64,000 nucleotides of DNA from positions 1 through 64,000 of the forward strand of contig PLYI01000089.1 of NCBI GenBank assembly GCA_003151735.1. Reading direction: 5' to 3'. The translations under genes were made by a program, and so were the position numbers. Source of the stretch: Candidatus Bathyarchaeota archaeon. GTDB lineage: Archaea; Thermoproteota; Bathyarchaeia; Bathyarchaeales; Bathycorpusculaceae. This document shows positions 42,785-52,461 of the stretch, piece after piece. The notes below the pieces were generated by a model. It saw nothing but the letters and a program-made list of their open reading frames with translations. It was not told the origin of the DNA and searched no databases. Numbering within the stretch: position 1 is the stretch's first letter; each line of letters begins with the position of its first letter.

Positions 42785-44095
42785 CTAAACGAAGTGTACT
42801 TGCACTGCATGTGTAGAACATGAAATGCATGGGTCGTAAGCTCTAACAAGCATCTCAAGGTTTAACTCAATTTCTTTTTCAGTCTTGTCTAGCAGCTTAG
42901 GAACAAGTGCCTTCAGGTCCAGCTCAATGTTGCCGTGGTTTTGATTGGTCGGGATAATGCAGTTCGCTTTTGTGCAGACTCCTTTCGCATTGTATGTGTA
43001 GTCGTGAAACAGTATGCCTCTTGGAACTTCAACTGCCCCAACTCCTCTTCCCGCCTTAACCTGTATGTTAGGCTTGTTGTATTCAGACTGCGATTGCAAA
43101 CCGGAGGCTTCAAGTTCAGCTAACAGTTTGATTGAGTCTTCTACGCTGTGAACCGTTTCAACCAACTGCGCAATGCTATTCATGAATGGATTGTAATTGA
43201 TTGGTTTTAGACCGAACATTTTTGCTACATCTTTTGCCATAGGTGAAAGCTTATCGTAGTTTATGTTTAATCTTGCCAAAGCACCGACCATATATGAATC
43301 TCGTGCATGTTTTGCCCATTTTGCGGTAGATTTTGGTGTGATGTATTCGTTTGTGTAAGTTAAGTATTCGTTCACTGGCGCTTTTCCCGTATCGGTGGAA
43401 CACATTTGTCCGTCATAGAGAGCATACTCTTTGTCATCTGTCAAAGCAATGTATTCAGTTTCTCTAGTGAAATCTGGGAGTTTTCCAGCTAAACTCTTAA
43501 CGAGGTTTGCGACAATTAGAAGGTCAGGAACTGAGTCTTTTAGCTTCTTCTTGAGGTCTGTCAATTCTTTAATTGACGGAATTTTTGAGAAACCACCAGG
43601 TATGAGCCTTTGAGGATGTGTTGTTCTTCCGCAGATTAGGTTTGACATTTCGTTGGCGGTTCGATGTAGACGTATAACCGTTTTAACTTCATCGGGATTA
43701 GAAGATGCAAGAGGGATAACGGATCCAACACCTAGTAAATCTGGTAAGACAAGGTATCCAAGATGCAAAACGTGGCTCTGTATATTTTCAGCGTGTATCG
43801 CAAGTTTTCTAAGTTTAAGGTCTTGTTCACTGATAGGTATACCCATGGCTGCCTCGGTAGCTTTTAGTGACGCAAGCGAGTGTCCAATTGAGCAGATACC
43901 GCATATTCGCGAAGTTATGTGGTGAAGTTCACTATACTGTCGACCTACAACCATGGCTTCAAAGAACCTTGGTGCTTCAGGAACATTCCATTCGCACCTC
44001 TCTAAAAGTCCTTGTTTTACGTTCACGTATATGTTGCCGTGTCCTTCAACTCTGGTCACGTGATGGACATCGATATTTACATTTTTGTTGCTCAT
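42785..44095 (-). CDS. [NiFe] hydrogenase alpha (large catalytic) subunit, group 3b-like
   Basis: Carries the NiFe active site of a cytoplasmic, NAD(P)-linked hydrogenase. 436 residues: N-terminal VTRVEGHGNIYV, first Cys pair in RICGICSIGHSLAS, second in DPCISCSTH near the C-terminus. The seven residues after that His (AVQVHFV) fit a C-terminal extension removed by a maturation protease, and such a protease gene lies divergently upstream. Together with a delta subunit and the flavin/FeS subunit encoded upstream this is the sulfhydrogenase (HydA of HydBGDA) arrangement. Last gene in the minus-strand unit. Confidence 0.93.
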   Translation of the reverse strand: MSNKNVNIDVHHVTRVEGHGNIYVNVKQGLLERCEWNVPEAPRFFEAMVVGRQYSELHHITSRICGICSIGHSLASLKATEAAMGIPISEQDLKLRKLAIHAENIQSHVLHLGYLVLPDLLGVGSVIPLASSNPDEVKTVIRLHRTANEMSNLICGRTTHPQRLIPGGFSKIPSIKELTDLKKKLKDSVPDLLIVANLVKSLAGKLPDFTRETEYIALTDDKEYALYDGQMCSTDTGKAPVNEYLTYTNEYITPKSTAKWAKHARDSYMVGALARLNINYDKLSPMAKDVAKMFGLKPINYNPFMNSIAQLVETVHSVEDSIKLLAELEASGLQSQSEYNKPNIQVKAGRGVGAVEVPRGILFHDYTYNAKGVCTKANCIIPTNQNHGNIELDLKALVPKLLDKTEKEIELNLEMLVRAYDPCISCSTHAVQVHFV

Positions 44096-44829
44096 CTTTT
44101 AGCCTCCTGCCAACCTGAATATAGTTTAAACTTTCCAATTGCATCGTCAACTGTCAAACCATTTTTGATCAGAATTTCTTTTTGGCTGTTCTCATTTGGA
44201 TTATCTACCACTCCGCGACATCCCCAGCATATGGTTCCCTGATTGATACAGGCGCTGTTGCAACCTGCTCTGGTAACTGCTCCGATGCAGAATTGTCCAC
44301 GTTCAAATGCGCAAATGTTCTCGTTTTTCTTGCATTCAACGCAAACAGGATAGGTTGGTATGTCGGGTTTTTTTCCAAGCAGAAGTGACTTTACAATTTG
44401 GATGAATTCGTCTTTGTCTATTGGGCATCCGTAGATGTATGCGTCTACTTTTACTACTGCGTCGATGGGTCTAGCTGCGTAGGTATCGAATAGTTTTGCT
44501 TGGTCGCCGTAAACTGTTTTCCTAACTTCGTCCAAGTCTTTGTAGTTCCTGATGCAGTTTATGCCGCCGATTGCTGCGCATGAACCGAGAGCAACAACGA
44601 TTTTGGCGTTACTTCTGATTTGCTTTAGCCTTTCTTCGTCTTGAAGTCTAGTGCAGGACCCTTCGATAAATGCGATGTCGTAGTTGTCGCTGTGTTCTTT
44701 CATAACTTCTCTAAAACTTACCACATCAACTTGGCCGAGCAACGCGAGAATGTCTTCTTCAAGGTTAGCAATTTGTAGCTGGTCTCCTTCACATCCAGCA
44801 AAATCAAAAAAAGCAACTTTTGGTTTCAT
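44092..44829 (-). CDS. [NiFe] hydrogenase delta (small) subunit
   Basis: Holds the electron-relay FeS clusters. 245 residues: FDFAGCEGDQLQ (proximal-cluster Cys), IEGSCTRLQDEERL, VALGSCAAIGGIN, YIYGCPIDKDEFI and a C-terminal Cys-rich region (CVECKKNENICAF, CNSACINQGTICWGCRG). This is the short small-subunit type of group 3 enzymes with no signal peptide. The ATG shares one base with the end of the upstream gene and its stop overlaps the alpha-subunit ATG. Confidence 0.92.
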   Translation of the reverse strand: MKPKVAFFDFAGCEGDQLQIANLEEDILALLGQVDVVSFREVMKEHSDNYDIAFIEGSCTRLQDEERLKQIRSNAKIVVALGSCAAIGGINCIRNYKDLDEVRKTVYGDQAKLFDTYAARPIDAVVKVDAYIYGCPIDKDEFIQIVKSLLLGKKPDIPTYPVCVECKKNENICAFERGQFCIGAVTRAGCNSACINQGTICWGCRGVVDNPNENSQKEILIKNGLTVDDAIGKFKLYSGWQEAKR

Positions 44830-46745
44830 TATAATGCCTCCGGAATTCCTTTTATTTTTGAATAATTAAACACAGGTCCATCCTTACAGACGTAGATATG
44901 GTTGATTTGGCAGTGACCGCATTTTCCTACTCCGCATTTCATTCTTCGTTCGAGAGAGACAATTATGTGTTCGTCTGGGACATTTTGTTTCTTCAAATCC
45001 CTAATTACGAACTTGTACATTACTGGTGGACCGACTATGATTGCATGAATATTCTGTGGATCAAAGTTTACTTGCGGAATTAGAGTTGTGATTACGCCTG
45101 TGTTGCCTGTCCACGCTTCGCCTTCAGGGCATCTGTCTACTGTAGCTTTGAATTCGACGTCTTTTCTGCTGCTCAGTGCAAGAATTTCATCTTTAAAAAG
45201 AACTTCGCGTGGTTCTTTAGTACCGTACAAAAGGGTGACGTGACCGTAATCTTTTCTGTTATCCAGAACATAGTTGAACAAAGATCGAAGTGGAGCAAGT
45301 CCTAACCCGCCTGCAATGAAGAGCAAATCTTTTCCTTTAAGCGTTTCAGTGTCGAAACCGTTTCCGAATGGTCCTCTTACTCCTATTTTGTCACCTACGT
45401 TTAGGGTATGTAACTTCGTTGTGACGTCGCCGAGTTTACGTACGCAGATTTCAAAAGTTCCCTTCTTTGTAGGAGAGGACGAAATTGAAATGGGGGCCTC
45501 GCCTATTCCGAAAACGGAGATTTCCGCGAATTGGCCAGGTTTATGCCCTAAGTTAGAGTCATCATCAAGTTTAACCTCAAATAGCGTTTCATTGTCAGTC
45601 ATCTTCTGTTTTTTCACTATCGATGCAAGCTTCGGCACATAGTCAATGTTGCCTTCTGATTGGATGTTAACATCTATTTGGCTTACTGGAGCTACCTCTG
45701 TACTCAAAGATTGGGCTTCACGGTATATGTCGTTGAAAAGCTTAACGGGATTTGCAATGTCTGGCAAACAGTTGGATGCGCATCGGCCGCAGCCAACGCA
45801 GGATACAAAGCCGAATCTGTCGAAGAGGTACTTTCCCTTCTTGAAGTAGCGATGGCGGTACCGTGAGGGTTTTGTTGGGCGGAAGTTTTCTCCTGAAGCA
45901 ATTTTTGCAAAATCCTCCAGAATGCATCCATCCCACGTTCGAACTTTCTCGCCTTTTTCTAGTGAGAGATCAAGATTGTCCTTAATGTCGAAGCAATAGC
46001 AGGTGGGGCAAACAAGAACACATGAGCCGCATCCCAAACACTTCTCGGAATGTTTTTCCCAAAAGGCACTCTCACTGTAAGTTTTGCCTAGTAAATCTGG
46101 AATCATTTCTGGTGAGAACTCAAACTTTTGTTGTGACATGTTCATTATTTCACGTTTTTTCTGTCCGACCTGCTGCACATCGCGGGCTAAAGCTTCAGTG
46201 ACGTTTTCACCGTATTTTGTTAGGAGTTCTCCTCCTTTCTGAGATCCCACGGTGACTGCGTACCTGTTTCCAAGGTCTGTTAGCATTAAGTCGTAGCCGT
46301 AATCAACTATCGCTGAGCCCATTGCTGCTGAAAAGTTGTACGAGGTCATCTTTTGGATGTTTACTCCGATGATGATTGTAGAGTTTCTCTTCTCGAAGTA
46401 GTATGGATCTGATTTTGTCTCTTTGAAAATCTCATCCATGTGGAACAAAGCCACTATATCGTATGGGTGAACGCCAATTATGATTGATGGTTTTGTCTCA
46501 GCTGGGTTCTTGGCTGAGAAGCCGTTTGTTAAACTGTAAGTGAAAAGGGTTTCGCGCTGTGGGAAAAAATATTTTTTTGGGGGGAGAAGAGTTACATCAT
46601 AATCTAGCGTTAATTCGTCGGCTGATTCTAATGGTCCAAAAGCAAATTTGTTTTCTTTTGCTTTGACGCCTATGATGTTCCATGAGTTATCTTTTATCAG
46701 GGTGTTTACAAAACTGGTGAAGTCTTTTTTGGAGATTATTTTCAT
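44829..46745 (-). CDS. Hydrogenase beta-gamma fusion: FeS plus NAD(P)H/flavin subunit
   Basis: 638 residues that combine two proteins separate in Thermococcales sulfhydrogenase. Residues 1-340 match the beta subunit, with ferredoxin-type clusters CLGCGSCVLVCPTCYCFD and CVGCGRCASNCLPDIANP. Residues about 360-638 match the gamma subunit, a ferredoxin-NADP reductase-like module: FAD region GEAPISISSSP, IGVRGPFGNGF, NAD-binding LLFIAGGLGLAPLRSL and a C-terminal [2Fe-2S] motif (RRMKCGVGKCGHCQ). No frameshift or linker anomaly is seen, so the fusion looks genuine. It passes electrons between the hydrogenase and NAD(P)H. First gene of the operon. Confidence 0.9.
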   Translation of the reverse strand: MKIISKKDFTSFVNTLIKDNSWNIIGVKAKENKFAFGPLESADELTLDYDVTLLPPKKYFFPQRETLFTYSLTNGFSAKNPAETKPSIIIGVHPYDIVALFHMDEIFKETKSDPYYFEKRNSTIIIGVNIQKMTSYNFSAAMGSAIVDYGYDLMLTDLGNRYAVTVGSQKGGELLTKYGENVTEALARDVQQVGQKKREIMNMSQQKFEFSPEMIPDLLGKTYSESAFWEKHSEKCLGCGSCVLVCPTCYCFDIKDNLDLSLEKGEKVRTWDGCILEDFAKIASGENFRPTKPSRYRHRYFKKGKYLFDRFGFVSCVGCGRCASNCLPDIANPVKLFNDIYREAQSLSTEVAPVSQIDVNIQSEGNIDYVPKLASIVKKQKMTDNETLFEVKLDDDSNLGHKPGQFAEISVFGIGEAPISISSSPTKKGTFEICVRKLGDVTTKLHTLNVGDKIGVRGPFGNGFDTETLKGKDLLFIAGGLGLAPLRSLFNYVLDNRKDYGHVTLLYGTKEPREVLFKDEILALSSRKDVEFKATVDRCPEGEAWTGNTGVITTLIPQVNFDPQNIHAIIVGPPVMYKFVIRDLKKQNVPDEHIIVSLERRMKCGVGKCGHCQINHIYVCKDGPVFNYSKIKGIPEAL

Positions 46746-46795
46746 GCTCAGCTATCTCCTGAATGCTACTTACATCTGCTTATCAATCATTTATC

Positions 46796-46818
46796 TTTTG
46801 CTACTAAAAATAGCAAAA
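46796..46818. promoter_or_regulatory. 8-bp inverted repeat in the hydrogenase promoter region
   Basis: TTTTGCTA, seven bases, TAGCAAAA: perfect inverted repeat about 50-73 bases before the hydrogenase start codon on the minus strand. A TATA-like GTATACATATTT (about 46846-46857) lies just upstream on that strand, so the repeat would fall around or just after the transcription start, as an operator would. The surrounding 170 bases are very AT-rich and also serve the divergent protease gene. Confidence 0.4.
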
Positions 46819-47013
46819 TTGATGTGGTTTATGTACGTTTTTTAAACAAATATGTATACTTTTTATGATAATAATTATAATTACAACAATAATTAAAATG
46901 AAATTAATCTTCTAAATATGGTCATTAAGTCTCTCCAACCAAACAAACAGACCCATCGCCAACCCAAACTTTTTCTTTCAGCCTCATTCTATATCTTTTT
47001 TGAGCAGGTCAAT

Positions 47014-47508
47014 TTGGCAAAAAAACAATCCAAACTTGAAAAAGAACTCCGAGAATGGCTAAACGCTCCCAAACGAGTAGCAATAGCGGGCATAGGCAAC
47101 CCTATTCGGTCCGACGACTATGTCGGCATGAAGATCATCCAAGAATTACAGGACAAAACCTCCCCAAAAATAAAACTGCTCGAATGCGAAACTGTGCCTG
47201 AAAGCTTCGTTGACGAAATAGGCGCGTTTAAGCCCACTCATGTACTTCTGATTGATGCTGCTTTGATGGGGCTAAAACCTGGAGAAGTGCGGCTACTAAA
47301 CACCGAGAACATAAAGAATTTTCCAGCAATATCCACCCATATGCTTCCGTTGCCAGTGTTCTGTGAGTTCATCGCTCAGTTGACAGGAGCAAAGATTGCT
47401 CTCATTCTAATCGAGCCCAAGAACACGGAAATGGGCGAGGTTTTGACGGCGGAAGTTCAAAACTCCGCGGAAATAATAGTGCGTTTGCTACTCAAGTTAC
47501 TTCCTTAG
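47014..47508 (+). CDS. Hydrogenase maturation protease (HycI/HyaD family)
   Basis: Trims the C-terminal extension of the large subunit after nickel insertion. The domain starts at about RVAIAGIGNPIRSDDYVGMK, with the metal-binding Asp, then LLECETVPESFVDEIG (Glu) and LLIDAALMGLKPGEVRL, and STHMLPLPVFCEFI with the conserved His. The frame is open back to an ATG at 46918, but those 32 residues (aromatic, Asn/Gln-rich) are not part of the family; I prefer the TTG at 47014, which follows AGGT closely. Divergent from the hydrogenase genes and followed by hypE. Confidence 0.88.
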   Translation: MAKKQSKLEKELREWLNAPKRVAIAGIGNPIRSDDYVGMKIIQELQDKTSPKIKLLECETVPESFVDEIGAFKPTHVLLIDAALMGLKPGEVRLLNTENIKNFPAISTHMLPLPVFCEFIAQLTGAKIALILIEPKNTEMGEVLTAEVQNSAEIIVRLLLKLLP

Positions 47509-47616
47509 TGCTTCTGCCCGTTTTTCATTTCTAGTAGCATGAGTTATGGAGAGCGATTCATTTATTTTTCACTTCAAAGAGTATGCTAATGCAAACTAAC
47601 GAAGGGACCAACCACA

Positions 47617-48684
47617 ATGTCGGACAAAAGCGAGAAAATAACCATGCTACATGGTGCAGGCGGCTCAGTCATGCATGACCTCGTCAAAAACTACATCGTA
47701 AAATATTTTGGGGGACTGGGCAACGCTGCAGAAGTGCCCTTGGAAGCCATGGATGATGCAGCAGTCATCGGCGACATAGTTTTCAAAAGCGATTCTCACG
47801 CCGTGAAACCCATCTTTTTCCCAGGCGGCGACATCGGTCGCATGGCGATTTCGGGTACGGTTAATGACATTTCCTGTTTAGGTGCGGAGCCTTATGCGTT
47901 GGCTTGCGGGCTTATTCTTGAGGAGGGATTGACGCTTTCAGATCTGGAGAAAATCCTTGTGAGTATGAGGCAAACCTGCATTGAAGCGGGCGTGGGCATC
48001 GTTACTGGCGATACGAAGGTGGTGGAGAAGGGCAGTTTAGGAGGCTGCGTCATGAATGTTTCAGGCATCGGCAAACGCACATCAGCCTTAGAGAGCAACC
48101 TCCAAGTGGTCAGGCAATATCGGGAACTAAAAACCCGTTGGACGCTGGATTCAAACCTTACCGAGGGCGACAAAATCATACTCTCCGGCACAATCGGCGA
48201 CCATGGTTTGGCAGTGCTTTCAGCGCAGCAGGGCTTAACGTTTGGAAGCAAGATACTGTCTGATGTGAAACCGCTTAACCATATGGTTCAAGCTTTATTG
48301 GGTACTGTCGGCGGCGTTGTTGCCATGAAAGACCCGACTCGCGGGGGCTTAGCAGATGCACTCAACGAGTGGACTGAAAAATCTAAAATCGGAATACTTG
48401 TCCACGAAAACAAAGTGCCCATTCGACAAGACGTGCAGACCGCATGTGAAATGCTTGGGTTAGACCCTTTAGAAATAGGCAACGAAGGCAAAATGATAAT
48501 CGGCATTGTACCAGAAAAGGCAGAAGAAGCACTCAAATTTTTAAAGCAGACCAAAGAAGGCAAAGACGCCCAAATAATCGGCGAAACCACAACCGATTTC
48601 AAAGGCGTCGCCATGCAGACGCTGGTTGGCGGCAAAAGAATAATCGCAAAGCCAGTGGGCGACCCAGTGCCGAGAATCTGCTAG
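47617..48684 (+). CDS. hypE: Hydrogenase maturation factor HypE
   Basis: Dehydrates the carbamoyl group donated by HypF to the cyanide ligand of the active-site iron. 355 residues, AIR-synthase-like fold: HGAGGSVMHDLV, DDAAVIGDIVFKSDSHAV, GTVNDISCLGAEP, DPTRGGLADALNEW and a C-terminal VPRIC whose last Cys carries the thiocarboxamide. Its last 4 bases overlap the convergent hypD gene. Confidence 0.97.
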   Translation: MSDKSEKITMLHGAGGSVMHDLVKNYIVKYFGGLGNAAEVPLEAMDDAAVIGDIVFKSDSHAVKPIFFPGGDIGRMAISGTVNDISCLGAEPYALACGLILEEGLTLSDLEKILVSMRQTCIEAGVGIVTGDTKVVEKGSLGGCVMNVSGIGKRTSALESNLQVVRQYRELKTRWTLDSNLTEGDKIILSGTIGDHGLAVLSAQQGLTFGSKILSDVKPLNHMVQALLGTVGGVVAMKDPTRGGLADALNEWTEKSKIGILVHENKVPIRQDVQTACEMLGLDPLEIGNEGKMIIGIVPEKAEEALKFLKQTKEGKDAQIIGETTTDFKGVAMQTLVGGKRIIAKPVGDPVPRIC

Positions 48685-49769
48685 CCCTGAACAACCACGT
48701 TTTTTGCCCAGACGCGGCAGGTGCCTTCGCTGCTGACCATGCAGGCGCCGACGGGTTTAGCTGGGGTGCAAGCTTTCATGAACATGGGGCATTCTTTAGG
48801 CTTGATTTTTCCGATGATTACAAGGTGGCATTCACATCCCAGAAGGATATCTTTGCCCTGCTCCACATGAACACCATACTTTAATCGTGCATCGTACTGG
48901 GCGAGTGACTCACGCAACTGCAACGCGGAGTCGGGAAGTCTCCCAATTCCACGCCAGTTCCCCGCGGTGACAATGAAGGCTTTTTCCATCATTTCCAAAG
49001 CTTTCGGGTTACCCTCCGGCTTGACCACGCGTGAATACTCATTTTCCAACGTGGCTTCTCTTTCGCTGACTTGTTTTAGAAGCATGTAAATCGACATCAA
49101 CACGTCAATGGGTTCAAAACCAGCTACAACCGTTGGCATCCGATAAACTCGTGTAAACAACTCGTAGGGCTTTAGTCCAATGATGGCGCTCACATGTCCA
49201 GGCGCGATGAAACCCTCAATGTGTAGGTCGCCAACGCCGAGCAATAGTTCCATGGCTGGCGGAATTAAACGGTGGGAAACCAGGAAGCTGAAGTTTTTGG
49301 GTAAATCGCCGAGTGCTTCAACTGCTGTTGAGGGTGCGGTTGTTTCGAATCCGACTGCTGAGAACACAAACTCTTTTTCTGGTTCACGTTTAGCCATATC
49401 CACTGCGTCTGAAACCGCATAGACGATTCGGACTTCTGCGCCCGCTGCTTTGGCCTCCAAAAGTGAAGATTCACTGCCGGGAACACGCAGCATATCCCCA
49501 AAACAAGTTACAACAATTCCTTTTTGCGCCAGCTGCACAGCTTCATCGATTTCTGATGCAGGCACAATGCATACGGGGCATCCTGGTCCCGCGATGACTT
49601 CAACATTCTCAGGCAAGAGGCTGCGTAAACCATAGTGGGTTATTGTCCACTCGTGGGTTCCGCAAACATGGCAAAACTTGACCTGCTCCTTCTTTGGTGC
49701 TATAGCCTTGATTTTTTCGGCTATGTTGTGTGCCAACTCTGGGTTTCGGAACCTGTGGTTCTGTGCCAT
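48681..49769 (-). CDS. hypD: Hydrogenase maturation factor HypD
   Basis: [4Fe-4S] scaffold on which the Fe(CN)2CO unit is built with HypC. 362 residues: CHVCGTHEWTI, GPGCPVCIVPASEIDEA, FSAVGFETTAPSTA and a C-terminal Cys-rich region (GCECHLVIIGKIKPKECPMF, then CTPAKPVGACMVSSEGTCRV). All expected motifs are present. It follows hypC by 17 bases in a minus-strand hypF-hypC-hypD series. Confidence 0.97.
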   Translation of the reverse strand: MAQNHRFRNPELAHNIAEKIKAIAPKKEQVKFCHVCGTHEWTITHYGLRSLLPENVEVIAGPGCPVCIVPASEIDEAVQLAQKGIVVTCFGDMLRVPGSESSLLEAKAAGAEVRIVYAVSDAVDMAKREPEKEFVFSAVGFETTAPSTAVEALGDLPKNFSFLVSHRLIPPAMELLLGVGDLHIEGFIAPGHVSAIIGLKPYELFTRVYRMPTVVAGFEPIDVLMSIYMLLKQVSEREATLENEYSRVVKPEGNPKALEMMEKAFIVTAGNWRGIGRLPDSALQLRESLAQYDARLKYGVHVEQGKDILLGCECHLVIIGKIKPKECPMFMKACTPAKPVGACMVSSEGTCRVWAKNVVVQG

Positions 49770-49786
49770 GTTCTCAACTTACCAGT

Positions 49787-50008
49787 TTATTCTCCAGCTG
49801 CCAAAACCTCGTTCATTAAGCTGAGGGTTTCTAAAGCTTCCTTTTCCTCTAAAACCTGAATTGCGTAGCCTGCATGAACCAACACGTACTCGCCTACTTT
49901 AGCCTCAACAAGCGCCACGTTTACGTCTCGCAAAATGCCCTGACCGAAATCCACATGGGCTTTTGTCCCTTCAAGGCTTAGTACTTTAGCTGGAATTGCT
50001 AAACACAT
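49787..50008 (-). CDS. hypC: Hydrogenase maturation chaperone HypC
   Basis: Carries the iron ligand complex through its N-terminal Cys. 73 residues: MCLAIPAKVLSLEG and QGILRDVNVALVEAKVGEYV, VHAGYAIQVL. A TTG two codons upstream would extend the frame, but function needs Met-Cys at the N-terminus, so the ATG at 50008 is used. Between hypF and hypD. Confidence 0.95.
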   Translation of the reverse strand: MCLAIPAKVLSLEGTKAHVDFGQGILRDVNVALVEAKVGEYVLVHAGYAIQVLEEKEALETLSLMNEVLAAGE

Positions 50009-50055
50009 AGTCAATCTACTAAAGACGCATTAAACGGCGATAAAAACAGATTGGT

Positions 50056-52383
50056 CTAAACCCCGCTAAATCCCGCGGCAACTGCTTGACCAAAAGAGAT
50101 TCCTCCGTCGCCCGCGGGAACCGATTCGTGAACAAAAAACCGCAACCCCGAAGACTCAACGGTTGAGCGCATTATTTCTGCGAGTATTTGGTTGCAGGCG
50201 GCGCCGCCTGAGAACCCAACGTTTTTTACTCCTTGATTTAGAGCTTTTTCCGCGGCTAACGAAGCTAAGCCCTTTGCCAAGTAAGCAAGGGCAGAATACG
50301 CTAAATCTGCAGTGGAAACTTTGCCAACGTTCTCAAACACTGTTCTTAGCAAATTCGTAGAATCCAATATGTCGCCATGAAAAATGGGCTTTAGATTAAA
50401 CACATCCCTTCCACACAGTGCTACCGACTCCAGCTTCATGGCGGGTTCACCCTCGTAGGTACGCTCAAAACAAACCCCCAAAACCGCAGCAACCGCATCC
50501 AAAACCCTACCGCAACTCGTTGTCTGGACGGCAGATCCGCATTTTTTGAGTTGGTCAAGGATAAGTTGGGCTTCGGTTTCGCCATGAGCTAAATGTCTGC
50601 TGTTTTGCATTAGCCAAGGTTCAACGTTTACTGCTGATTTAGAGAGGATTCCAGCTGCAACGCGTGTGGGATAGCGACTAGCTAAATCTCCTCCGAGCAG
50701 CGGCTGAGCTTCCAAATGTCCAAGACGCTTAAACTCGGCTGATTCGCGTGTGCAGAAGAGGATTTCGCCGCCCCACGCTTCGCCGTCGCTACCGTAGCCG
50801 TACCCATCACAAACTACGCCAACGATTTCGTCCAATCCATGCTCCGCCATCAAAGCCGCGGCATGCGCATGATGATGCTGCACCTGCACGAGCTGTAAGC
50901 CTTCCGTCTCCGCCATCTCCTTAGCCAAAAGGGTTGTGGTGAATTTTGGGTGCAAATCGCAAGCTACCGTTTCTGAGTGGTAGTTGGTTAAGCTGTGAAG
51001 ATGAGCGGTGGCTTCTTGGAGGAAACTGCGGGTTTCTACGTTTTCGACGTCGCCGATGTGTTGGCTGATGAAGGCTCTATCGTCAAGCAGCACGCAGGAG
51101 GTGTTGTTCAGTTCGCAGCCTAAGCCAACAACGCAGCGTTTCGATTTTTGTTTGAGCCTGATTGGTGCTGGAGCGTAGCCTCTGCTTCGCCGCAAGAACA
51201 CTTGACCGTTGCCGTGGACGCGCATTACTGAGTCGTCACAGCGATGGGCGATTTCGCGATTGTGAAACAAAAAATAATCCACAGTACCGCCGAGAATTTT
51301 GAGAGCATCCTCGTTATCTTTTACGATGGGTTGGTTTGGCGGGTTCGCACTGGTCATCACAAACGCCGGGTCGCCTACTTGGTCGAAGAGCATATAGTGC
51401 AAGCCTGTGTAGGGCAACATGACGCCGACGTTATGCAGGTTCGGCGCAACTAACGGCAAAAGACTGTAATTTCTGCTTTTATTCAGCAATACCACTGGTC
51501 GTGCGGGAGAAGAAAGTAGTTCTTGCTCCTTCGAACCCACTTCGGCGAACCCTTTTGCAACCTCAAGGCTTTTTGCCATGATGGCGAAGGGTTTTTCGCG
51601 TCGATGCTTCGTTGCTCGAAGGGCTTGTAAGGGCTTTTCTTTAAGGGTTGAAGCTGCGATATGGAAGCCTCCATAACCTTTTACAGCGACAATGCTGCCT
51701 TCTGAGAGCAATTTTCCTGCTCCCCTAACAGGGTCACTGCTTTGGATGATTTCCCCTGTGTTTGTTGTCAAATAAGCTTTGGGCCCGCAAGTTGGGCATG
51801 CCACGGTTTGCGCATGAAATCGCCGATTCGCTGGGTCACTGTACTCTTTTAGGCAGAAACCGCACAGCGGAAACTCTCGCATGGTCGTGTTTTCTCGGTC
51901 GTAGGGCAGGCGCTCGATGATGGTGAAGCGTGGCCCACAGTTGGTGCAGGTGATAAAGAAGTATTCGTAGCGAGGGTCTTTGGGGGCTCGTAGCTCTTGG
52001 AGGCATTGATTGCAGATTGCGATGTCGGGGGGTATGATTGAACCTGAGGTTTCGGTTTCTTGGGAACTCTTGTAAATCGAAAAGTTTTGGTATTCGTTTT
52101 TCCCTGAAAGCTCAGTCCTGACCATTTTATCTATTTGAGCTAGAGGCGGCTTTTCCGCAGTCAAAGAACTCGCGAAATTATCTATGTTCTTTGCGTCTCC
52201 TTCGAGGAGAATTTCAACGCCAGCATCGCCTCTGTTGCGAACATAACCTGCCAAGCCATTCCGCACGGCTAAACGGTAGATGAATGGGCGGAAACCGACG
52301 CCTTGAACAATGCCTGAAACGTTGATTTTTACGCGCAAGGGCAGAGCCTTAACTAATTCAAGACGAGGTTTTCTCTTATACAT
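50056..52383 (-). CDS. hypF: Carbamoyltransferase HypF
   Basis: Makes thiocyanate precursor from carbamoyl phosphate and ATP and passes it to HypE. 775 residues in the usual order: acylphosphatase domain (INVSGIVQGVGFRPFIYRLA), two zinc fingers (CNQCLQEL...CTNCGP; CGFCLKEY...CPTCGP), a YrdC-like domain (VKGYGGFHIAAS) and a Kae1/TobZ-like C-terminal domain (QVQHHHAHAAALMAEHG, GYGYGSDGEAWGGE, FSGGAACNQILAEI). Carbamoyl phosphate may come from the CarAB encoded in the same window. First gene of hypF-C-D. Confidence 0.97.
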   Translation of the reverse strand: MYKRKPRLELVKALPLRVKINVSGIVQGVGFRPFIYRLAVRNGLAGYVRNRGDAGVEILLEGDAKNIDNFASSLTAEKPPLAQIDKMVRTELSGKNEYQNFSIYKSSQETETSGSIIPPDIAICNQCLQELRAPKDPRYEYFFITCTNCGPRFTIIERLPYDRENTTMREFPLCGFCLKEYSDPANRRFHAQTVACPTCGPKAYLTTNTGEIIQSSDPVRGAGKLLSEGSIVAVKGYGGFHIAASTLKEKPLQALRATKHRREKPFAIMAKSLEVAKGFAEVGSKEQELLSSPARPVVLLNKSRNYSLLPLVAPNLHNVGVMLPYTGLHYMLFDQVGDPAFVMTSANPPNQPIVKDNEDALKILGGTVDYFLFHNREIAHRCDDSVMRVHGNGQVFLRRSRGYAPAPIRLKQKSKRCVVGLGCELNNTSCVLLDDRAFISQHIGDVENVETRSFLQEATAHLHSLTNYHSETVACDLHPKFTTTLLAKEMAETEGLQLVQVQHHHAHAAALMAEHGLDEIVGVVCDGYGYGSDGEAWGGEILFCTRESAEFKRLGHLEAQPLLGGDLASRYPTRVAAGILSKSAVNVEPWLMQNSRHLAHGETEAQLILDQLKKCGSAVQTTSCGRVLDAVAAVLGVCFERTYEGEPAMKLESVALCGRDVFNLKPIFHGDILDSTNLLRTVFENVGKVSTADLAYSALAYLAKGLASLAAEKALNQGVKNVGFSGGAACNQILAEIMRSTVESSGLRFFVHESVPAGDGGISFGQAVAAGFSGV

Positions 52384-52461
52384 TTCGAAGCAATTGAGGG
52401 GCTAGGTAGTTTGGTTTTTCTGCAATATTCTTTTATTAATCTACAAAGCCTAAGTTAATCT

